IMG/VR virus record: IMGVR_UViG_3300023096_000097
Coordinates: 1-28,679 of that record
Origin: a virus
Length of the DNA stretch: 28,679 nucleotides
Reading direction: 5' to 3' (one strand)
Every line of letters begins with the position of its first letter. The first letter of the stretch is position 1. Positions 23,480 through 28,679 of the stretch are shown piece by piece. The notes beneath the pieces were generated by a model, which saw only the letters and a program-made list of their open reading frames with translations, did not search any database and was not told the DNA's origin. Both the position numbers and the translations under genes were made by a program.

Positions 23480-24025
23480 TTATTGAGGCAGGTCGATGGT
23501 TACGCCGACTTCCGGCGTGCCGTCAGGCTCGATAATGGTGACATCAATCCCCTGAAACGGGTCCGCTTCGATAGGGTAAAATTCTTCCGGGCCCTGGTAA
23601 TACTCAATATCCAAGTCCATCAGCAACTGGGCGGTATGCCCTTCACCGGCGGCATTGATACCGATCGTTGAGCGTATCTGCAGGAACTGCTGAATTTGGC
23701 GGGTCAGGTCATAACTGTTGATTACCGCCCGCTCAATCTGCTCCCTCAATTGCTCAAGTGATTCTTCCGCTTTGACAGCGCCGTTATCCTCAGCGACATC
23801 ATCAAGCTCCTGAAGACGGCCAGTGATCCGGACTGTCGTTACCGTATTGAATTGCGGCGCATTTCTGCCCAGTGAATTTTTCTGATCAAAAGGGGTTTGT
23901 ACAAGAATAGCCGGGTAGATTTCTTCAGTAGTCGACCAGTCTCGCGGCGAATACACCCGATCTTCTGCATCGGTTTTGCCCGCCAGCGCGCTGATAACAA
24001 GTTGCCGGATTGCTGCTGCGTTCAT
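23480..24025 (-). CDS. Mu gp37-like tail terminator/completion protein
   Basis: Protein of 181 residues. The YPAILVQTPFDQKNSLGR and TTVRITGRLQELDD regions and the LLMDLDIEYYQGPEEFYPIE stretch are of the type seen in gp37/tail-terminator proteins encoded between head-joining and sheath genes. It probably caps the tail tube to allow head joining. Assignment rests on family resemblance and on gene order (Mu 37-38-L). The ATG overlaps the preceding gene by 4 bp. Confidence 0.7.
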   Translation of the reverse strand: MNAAAIRQLVISALAGKTDAEDRVYSPRDWSTTEEIYPAILVQTPFDQKNSLGRNAPQFNTVTTVRITGRLQELDDVAEDNGAVKAEESLEQLREQIERAVINSYDLTRQIQQFLQIRSTIGINAAGEGHTAQLLMDLDIEYYQGPEEFYPIEADPFQGIDVTIIEPDGTPEVGVTIDLPQ

Positions 24026-24366
24026 ACTTTTACCCTGTTGAGGATGAGCTTTGAACCACCATGACTGTCAGGATTGACATCGGCGATAGTAAACAGCGTA
24101 TTCACTGCAACACCGCCAACAACACCAATAAATACCCGGTCTCCTTTTTTAGGAGGGGAGCGGAAATCACCATCCATAACACCCAGCACAGGGGCCGTGG
24201 TATTTATGTTGCTGCCATCATCTAAAGGCTCGACTTCCTGCGTATAGGCGCGGTCGAAAATCCCGCTGATGGTATAAGCTTCACCACGAGCGGGCCGGAA
24301 ATCAACCGGGTCACCAAATACCCCATGTAGTGGACGAAGCAGATGCTGATCCCAGTTGATACCCAT
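24022..24366 (-). CDS. Head-tail joining protein (lambda FII-like)
   Basis: Protein of 114 residues (lambda FII has 117). The pattern ISGIFDRAYTQEVEP, then a KKGDRVFIG turn and the ending ADVNPDSHGGSKLILNRV, parallels GVFDDP...RGDTLTIG...PDDGGSCHLWLGR in FII. It fills the connector after packaging and provides the tail docking surface. The ATG overlaps the upstream stop by one base (TGATG). Confidence 0.82.
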   Translation of the reverse strand: MGINWDQHLLRPLHGVFGDPVDFRPARGEAYTISGIFDRAYTQEVEPLDDGSNINTTAPVLGVMDGDFRSPPKKGDRVFIGVVGGVAVNTLFTIADVNPDSHGGSKLILNRVKV

Positions 24367-24668
24367 CAGACTGCTCCGTTATCAGGTGTCTGGGTTGCTG
24401 GGTCTGAGGTTGTGATGGTAGTTTGACTGTCTGTCTGGGTCACAGAAACTTCCTGCGGGCCAGCGCCTTCCAGTTCTTGCTGCAAATCAGAAAGAGACTT
24501 CACGAAACCCAGCGCAATGAGACGCTTTGAAGCCGCTTCGGATAACTGGACTCGCGTATTCTGAGCGTATTCCTCGCCGTCATGCCGGAGATGTTTCCCC
24601 TTGAGAACAACCACGCTGACCAGGTCAGCGGCCTCTGAGGCCGCTTCAGTTGTTTTATCTTTTGCCAT
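24366..24668 (-). CDS. Small head protein at the lambda FI position (DUF7210-type)
   Basis: Protein of 100 residues from ATG 24668, 2 bp after the capsid stop, with GGTGG upstream; a longer in-frame start would overlap the capsid gene. The core SVVVLKGKHLRHDGEEYAQN followed by AASKRLIALGFVKSL is a short domain seen near head genes of several phages. The tail is Thr/Gln/Asp rich and probably disordered. FI in lambda aids packaging, but sequence similarity to FI is not evident, so the role is positional inference. Confidence 0.65.
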   Translation of the reverse strand: MAKDKTTEAASEAADLVSVVVLKGKHLRHDGEEYAQNTRVQLSEAASKRLIALGFVKSLSDLQQELEGAGPQEVSVTQTDSQTTITTSDPATQTPDNGAV

Positions 24669-24670
24669 GA

Positions 24671-25723
24671 TTACACCACCGTCGCACAAAGAGCCGCGTT
24701 AACCCGGCTTGGGATAACGATTGGAGAAGACTGCATCATCAGAAAACGCTGGGCAGGGTCTTCTTTCAGCCAGCTTTTCGGTGCATAAGCCATCGGGCCA
24801 TAGTTGAAAGCAGGATCCATAATTGCCCCAAAAGCACGGGTACCCATCAGATCAGCGCCAGACATGATCACCGAACCATCGGCAAGCATCGGGGTTTCAA
24901 TGCCGGTATCCGGGTCAATGAACCAGTCGTTGTAAAGCCAGAGGTCGAACTGCCCCCAGCGCCCTTTATATACCGCCCCCTTCTGTACGCGCGCGCCGGC
25001 GTCAATCTGATTACCGAACGGGCTCAGTGCAGGAAATACAATGGCGTTGTCTTTGATGGTGGTATCCAGGCGAAATGCCTTCCAGGACTTGTTGGTGAAA
25101 ACCAGATCAGTCGGCGCAGCGCCTGATTTTTGCAACACCAGCGTCTGCCAGGTTTCAACGTCGTCAGAGGGCTGGGTGTTTGTCGCGCCAGCGGCGAGAC
25201 TCGTCGGCCATTTATCAGAACCGCTGAGCGCAATGGTCAGGGAAGGGTCGCGGCCAAAGTCAACGACAGTGGTCGGGAAGCCTTCGCCTTTAATGGTGAC
25301 GGTACCGGTCGACAGCGCACTGCATCCCATCCACTCGAGGCGGCGATTCAGAATATCGATCTGGTCACTCATCTCGAACTGGATGTTCAGCATTTCACGC
25401 TCAGCAGCGGTGTATTCCCCCCCAATGCGCTCGCCGATCTGGCGACGGATAGGCTTACGCAGATCAGGCGCGCGCTTGTCTTTGATGTAGGCCGGTTTGA
25501 ACTTGTCGGTCTGATAACGTCGGCTTTCGACCAGCTTACCCTCGACTAAAGGCGAGCAAAACGGCGCCATACGACGGAGACCTACGTCAACATCGATCGC
25601 CACATATTCATCGTTACTGGTCTCGATGTTTGGGAAGAAACGGTCGAGGATCCAGTTTTGTGACGTCATCAGGTTTGGAACCAGCCCGACAAGCGACACC
25701 GTATCGTAAATAGATTGAGACAT
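24671..25723 (-). CDS. Major capsid protein (lambda gpE-like)
   Basis: Protein of 350 residues (lambda E has 341). FFPNIETSNDEYVAIDVDVG, then CSPLVEGKLVESRRYQTDKFKPAYIKDK, mirror the early E region (SPIVSGEVIRSRG...FTPGYVKPK). The C-terminal APKSWLKEDPAQRFLMMQSSPIVIPSR mirrors PKNWVTTGDPAREFTMIQSAPLMLL. It forms the HK97-fold shell, stabilised by the decoration protein encoded just upstream. A stable hairpin lies in its leader. Confidence 0.96.
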   Translation of the reverse strand: MSQSIYDTVSLVGLVPNLMTSQNWILDRFFPNIETSNDEYVAIDVDVGLRRMAPFCSPLVEGKLVESRRYQTDKFKPAYIKDKRAPDLRKPIRRQIGERIGGEYTAAEREMLNIQFEMSDQIDILNRRLEWMGCSALSTGTVTIKGEGFPTTVVDFGRDPSLTIALSGSDKWPTSLAAGATNTQPSDDVETWQTLVLQKSGAAPTDLVFTNKSWKAFRLDTTIKDNAIVFPALSPFGNQIDAGARVQKGAVYKGRWGQFDLWLYNDWFIDPDTGIETPMLADGSVIMSGADLMGTRAFGAIMDPAFNYGPMAYAPKSWLKEDPAQRFLMMQSSPIVIPSRVNAALCATVV

Positions 25724-25740
25724 AGCGTATTCTCTCTGTG

Positions 25741-25760
25741 TCCCGACCTGTTGGTCGGGA
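25741..25760 (-). other. Stable hairpin in the capsid gene leader
   Basis: Perfect 8-bp stem TCCCGACC/GGTCGGGA with a 4-nt loop, 18 bp before the capsid ATG, and no T-run behind it on the coding strand. It probably marks an mRNA processing or stability element separating decoration and capsid cistrons, rather than a terminator. The rest of 25761-25823 shows nothing else. Confidence 0.6.
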
Positions 25761-25823
25761 TAAAAAATGGATGCATTACGCCCTACCCGGTTAAGGGCAT
25801 GCGAAGAAGTCGATTAAAGGGTT

Positions 25824-26237
25824 TTAGCTGGCAGGAGCCTGAACGCTACCACGCAGGAAAATACCGTAAGGGCGCAGTGCTGTTTTGAGCGTAGCCAGCG
25901 TCCAACTCGGGTCAAAGGTAATGCGGTTCTGGTTGATTTCAGCCATGAGATACACACCAGCCAGAACATCTGCGGCCGTTGCATCTGCATCATCAGCTAG
26001 AATAGCTTTAGGGACCTGACTACCATCGGTGGCGGTCGCCACACTCAGGGTGTATTTACCCGATGCAGTAACCACGCCAAGCACGGTACCACGCTTATAA
26101 GTTGCTGCTGATCCGGTCAGAATGGTGACCGTATCAGAGACAACCTGCAAAGGACCGGACAGCAACTGATCCGGAATGAAGGTGTCATGTTGCACGCTGG
26201 GCACCCAGGCGTTTTCGCCTACCTGATTCACAGTCAT
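25824..26237 (-). CDS. Head decoration protein (lambda gpD-like)
   Basis: Protein of 137 residues, slightly longer than lambda D (110). YKRGTVLGVVTASGKYTLSV, then ADDADATAADVLAGVYLMAEIN and LRPYGIFLR, are the family pattern. Trimers cement the expanded capsid. It overlaps the upstream scaffold-like gene by 1 bp. Confidence 0.93.
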   Translation of the reverse strand: MTVNQVGENAWVPSVQHDTFIPDQLLSGPLQVVSDTVTILTGSAATYKRGTVLGVVTASGKYTLSVATATDGSQVPKAILADDADATAADVLAGVYLMAEINQNRITFDPSWTLATLKTALRPYGIFLRGSVQAPAS

Positions 26238-26878
26238 TATTTTTTACCTTTTACCTGGTTGTAGAGAGCGGCCGCTTTGGCTACCACGGAGTTTACGGCA
26301 GGGCCACCGGCATCAGCATTACCCAACTGATGGTTTTCGACTTTTGCCATACGCTCGTCCAGTGACATACGGCGGGGTTGCGATGCTACCGGTGCAGGGC
26401 CAGAACTCGCCATCACCCGGATGGCGGCTGCGGAACTCATGCCGGTAGTAATCGCCAGTGATACGGCCAGGGGACCTTTACCTGTAGCATATTTACTGCC
26501 AAGGATACGGGAGATGCGATTGCGTTCAGCGCGGCGACCTTTTTTGACGTCATGATCATCTTCATCATCGTCGCCGTCGCCGTCATCGCCTTCATCTTCT
26601 TCGGCATCCGCATCATCGTCGTCATCTTCCGCACGACGGGATTTGGCTTTTTTAGACTTTTCCTTGTCTTTATCATCTTCATCGTCAGAATCATCGCCAT
26701 CTTCTTCTGCACGCTGAGATTTTTTAGACTTGTCTTTTTCGTCCTGATCGTCCTTATCATCCTCTTCCGCACGGCGGCCTTTGGCTTTTTTGGACTTTTC
26801 TTTTTCGTCTTCATCATCTTCGGACGCATTAGCACCGCGGCCAAAAAGGTGACCAAAGCCTCTGATTTTCATCGACAT
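26237..26878 (-). CDS. Highly charged scaffold-like head protein with RRAE repeats
   Basis: Protein of 213 residues at the position of lambda Nu3. Residues about 20-118 consist of acidic stretches alternating with short Lys/Arg blocks, repeated four times and each closing in RRAE or QRAE (35-38, 55-58, 81-84, 115-118). The C-terminal part (RNRISRILGSKYATGKGPLA, SLAITTGMSSAAAIRVM) resembles the tail that is fused to S49 head proteases in other phages and acts as scaffold. The last lines are helical with NSVVAKAAALYNQVKGKK. It probably guides shell assembly and is removed by the protease. GA-rich codon repeats make it prone to length change. Confidence 0.75.
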   Translation of the reverse strand: MSMKIRGFGHLFGRGANASEDDEDEKEKSKKAKGRRAEEDDKDDQDEKDKSKKSQRAEEDGDDSDDEDDKDKEKSKKAKSRRAEDDDDDADAEEDEGDDGDGDDDEDDHDVKKGRRAERNRISRILGSKYATGKGPLAVSLAITTGMSSAAAIRVMASSGPAPVASQPRRMSLDERMAKVENHQLGNADAGGPAVNSVVAKAAALYNQVKGKK

Positions 26879-26880
26879 CT

Positions 26881-27732
26881 TTATTCTCCAACTAGTTGTA
26901 ATAAATCGCGGAATGCCGCATCAGGCGAGGCTACTTGATCGGCCAGCCCCAGTTGCACACCGTCGGCGCCAAGGAAACAGGCGGCTTCGGTATCCCGGAC
27001 GGTTTTCTCTGTGATCCCGCGATTGCGGGAGACGGTACTCACGAACAGGCGGCCCATTTCATCAATATCTGACTGAATGGCTTTACGCGCCGTCTCGCTT
27101 AATGGTTCATACGGATTGGACTCGGCCTTGCGGTCGCCGTAGGTAATGATGGTGACCTGTAACCCGTCATTTTTGATTTTCTGTGACCAGTCAACGTGCA
27201 TCACGATGACCCCGACCGAACCGACACCACCGGTACGCGGCACGATTATCTTGTCCGCCGCACTCGCCAGTGCGTAAGCAGCGGAATAGGCGCTTTCGGA
27301 TAAAATGGCCCAGACCGGCTTACTTCCGCGGGCGGCATAAATCTCGTCTACGAGGTCAAAACACCCCGCGACTTCGCCGCCGGGCGAATCGATGTCCAGA
27401 CAGATGGCTTTAACTTCACCGTCATTCAGCGCCTGCAGGAAGCAGGCGCGAATACCGTCATAGCCAGTCATCCCGCTGTAGGGCCGTAAGGTGCCGAGTT
27501 TCTGCACCAACGTGCCCTGAATTGGGATCACAGCGATACCTTCCACTACGTCATATCCTGTATCGCGGGCCTGCCTGGAAAATGAATCGTCATCATCATC
27601 CCAGTCAGACATAGACTGTATGCGTGTCAGGCCGAAACGGTCAGTCAGCGCAGCCATCACCACTTCGGCCTTGCGGGGATGCAGCGCCAGCGGCGTATTA
27701 AACAGGCGCTGTGCTAAGTGCGGTAAATTCAC
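26881..27732 (-). CDS. S49-family head maturation protease (lambda gpC-like)
   Basis: Serine-lysine protease of 283 residues of the ClpP/SppA fold that processes scaffold and portal during head maturation. Visible are the CLDIDSPGGEVAG loop (oxyanion region), the nucleophile in SESAYSAAYALASAAD (Ser150) and the general base in GDRKAESNPY (Lys202). In lambda, C and Nu3 are nested in one frame; here the scaffold is a separate gene 2 bp downstream. The ATG overlaps the portal stop (ATGA). Confidence 0.94.
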   Translation of the reverse strand: MNLPHLAQRLFNTPLALHPRKAEVVMAALTDRFGLTRIQSMSDWDDDDDSFSRQARDTGYDVVEGIAVIPIQGTLVQKLGTLRPYSGMTGYDGIRACFLQALNDGEVKAICLDIDSPGGEVAGCFDLVDEIYAARGSKPVWAILSESAYSAAYALASAADKIIVPRTGGVGSVGVIVMHVDWSQKIKNDGLQVTIITYGDRKAESNPYEPLSETARKAIQSDIDEMGRLFVSTVSRNRGITEKTVRDTEAACFLGADGVQLGLADQVASPDAAFRDLLQLVGE

Positions 27733-28679
27733 TGTGCCTCCGGATCTTTAATTGTTTGCGGTGCAAAGGTGTCTGCCTGTGCCCAAGTTGGAACAGGCAA
27801 TCCGCGTTCTTTGAAAGCTTCAATTTCGCGGGCGCGCTGGTCTAACAATTCTTCCCAGTCCTCGCCAACGTTTTCTGATACTTCCATTTCCAACGTAGAC
27901 ATGCCGGAATCCATACCGAGGATCGCACCCTTTTTCTCTGCAACCGGATCGACCCAACCACGTCCCGGCCCCATCCACTGCGCACGGCAATAGGCAGCTT
28001 TGGCCGCCAGAAATTCCGGGGCACCAGCAGGAAGAGGCACCTCACCGAGGTCATGGAGTTCTTCGATAAAGCTGCTGAAGATAGGTTGTGCAAAACCGCT
28101 GGCAAAATCGTCACGACGACGTGTCAGGGTTTTCCACGCTTCCAGCATCGCGGAGCGCGCTGAACTGTAGTTAACGTCGGACCAGTCCTGTGTTAACTGC
28201 TGCGTGGAGATGCCCAGCGCGGCGGCGCAGTTACGGAGCGCGGCGCTTTCGAAAGCGACAAAGTTACTGATCGGGCGCGTTGCATTAACGGTCGTTATTT
28301 CTTCACCAGGCGCAAGAATAGGAATGCGCGCCCCGCTCTGCAGAGACAGGCGGTTATCCTGATGAAACTCTGTACGCATATCCTGATATTCGAGCACGTC
28401 ATCGGTTTTGAGTCCGTCTTCGAATAGCCGTGGATCGTATGGGGAAGTGACGTAAGCCCCAAAGATAGCGTTGAGGATTGATGCTTCCAGTTCGACTTCA
28501 TCGTACTTGATCAGCATTTTTAAGCGCTGAACAATGGGCGTAAAAATACTTGTTCCCCGGTGCTGGGCAGCCCTGTCACCGTCAAAATCGTGGACAACGA
28601 TCGGGCGGCCCCAGGATGTTTCACGCGGAACGCGCTCCCACGTCATTGTTTTCTCGGCGCTCCACCAGTCCCCCATATG
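27729..28679 (-). CDS. Phage portal protein (lambda gpB-like), partial
   Basis: C-terminal 316 codons; the frame stays open through the right window edge, so the N-terminal part (about 200 residues by comparison with the 533-residue lambda B) lies outside. WERVPRETSWGRPIVVHDFD, LKMLIKYDEVELEASILNAI, AALGISTQQLTQDWSDVNYS and RAQWMGPGRGWVDPVAEKKG are typical of the lambda-type portal. It forms the dodecameric DNA gate and docks terminase and head-tail joining proteins. Confidence 0.95.
   Translation of the reverse strand, partial: HMGDWWSAEKTMTWERVPRETSWGRPIVVHDFDGDRAAQHRGTSIFTPIVQRLKMLIKYDEVELEASILNAIFGAYVTSPYDPRLFEDGLKTDDVLEYQDMRTEFHQDNRLSLQSGARIPILAPGEEITTVNATRPISNFVAFESAALRNCAAALGISTQQLTQDWSDVNYSSARSAMLEAWKTLTRRRDDFASGFAQPIFSSFIEELHDLGEVPLPAGAPEFLAAKAAYCRAQWMGPGRGWVDPVAEKKGAILGMDSGMSTLEMEVSENVGEDWEELLDQRAREIEAFKERGLPVPTWAQADTFAPQTIKDPEAQ

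Larger units (their letters stand above)
8922..28679. mobile_element. SfV-like temperate myophage (left part of a prophage)
   Basis: An att-like tmRNA 3' end, then a rightward gtr serotype-conversion operon, then a convergent leftward late operon from portal to fibre. Lambda-like head genes joined to a full Mu-like contractile tail, with gtr beside att, is the plan of Shigella phage SfV and relatives. No frameshifts or insertions disrupt the structural genes, so the late region looks functional. The left boundary is uncertain between about 8907 and 9480; the right boundary, terminase, lysis, repressor and integrase are outside. Confidence 0.85.

Noticed and set aside
24541-24552. Twelve-base match between one end of the CRISPR spacer (6841-6852) and the prophage gene at 24366-24668.
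   Set aside because: The match is at the end of the spacer away from the I-F seed, the rest does not align, and a 12-base match somewhere in the window has a modest chance probability (my rough estimate is under one in ten). It does not show targeting.
26552-26938. Rightward hydrophobic open frame opposite the charged scaffold-like gene.
   Set aside because: The Ile/Phe/Val-rich translation is the mirror of the GA-rich acidic repeats, with no ribosome site.

Overview
The window looks like the chromosome of an enterobacterium, probably Yersiniaceae (Rahnella/Serratia-like). The pointers are Tsr-type chemoreceptors, an FtrA-type regulator, E. coli-like UmuDC, a Yersinia/Pectobacterium-style type I-F CRISPR repeat and an SfV-like prophage. 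The genus is inference; no ribosomal or marker gene is present.

Left part (1-8783), chromosome or older island. Two tandem methyl-accepting chemotaxis receptors read leftward. The upstream one has a textbook sigma-28 (FliA) promoter and a C-terminal NWETF tether; the other runs off the window. Next comes a compact two-gene unit: a 98-residue MqsR-like protein followed 8 bp later by a protein with an MqsA-like zinc ribbon but ribbon-helix-helix-like segments in place of the usual HTH. This is the best candidate for an undescribed toxin-antitoxin variant. A divergent pair follows: a 14-TM DHA2 drug efflux protein and an FtrA (DJ-1 + AraC) regulator. Behind ftrA sits a cas-less, one-spacer type I-F CRISPR mini-array with its own promoter-like sequence. 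Then comes SOS-controlled umuDC under an excellent LexA box.

Junction (8784-9481). It holds the LexA box with promoter-like sequence on both sides, a short rightward ORF that runs into a tmRNA (ssrA)-type 3' end (probable att site), candidate integrase arm sites, a terminator and a small UmuD-like C-terminal remnant.

Right part (about 8950 to the end), late region of a temperate myophage of SfV/phiP27 type. The gtr serotype-conversion operon (gtrA, gtrB, an extra membrane-anchored protein, and a GT-C type glucosyltransferase) reads rightward next to the att site. All structural genes read leftward from the right edge. The head module is lambda-like: portal, S49 protease, charged scaffold-like protein, decoration protein, gpE-type capsid, small head protein and FII-like joining protein. 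The tail module is Mu-like and contractile: gp37-like, DUF2635, sheath, tube, tail assembly chaperone, tape measure, N, P, gp45, gp46, gp47, gp48, a glycine-rich fibre and a small fibre-associated protein. Many genes overlap by ATGA, as in one long late operon. Terminase, lysis, regulatory and integrase genes would lie beyond the right edge.

Notable details in the tail module are a tandemly duplicated tail assembly chaperone followed by a perfect -1 slippery heptamer that opens a 50-codon extension, a peptidoglycan-hydrolase-like domain inside the tape measure protein, and a strong intrinsic terminator in the middle of the late operon.
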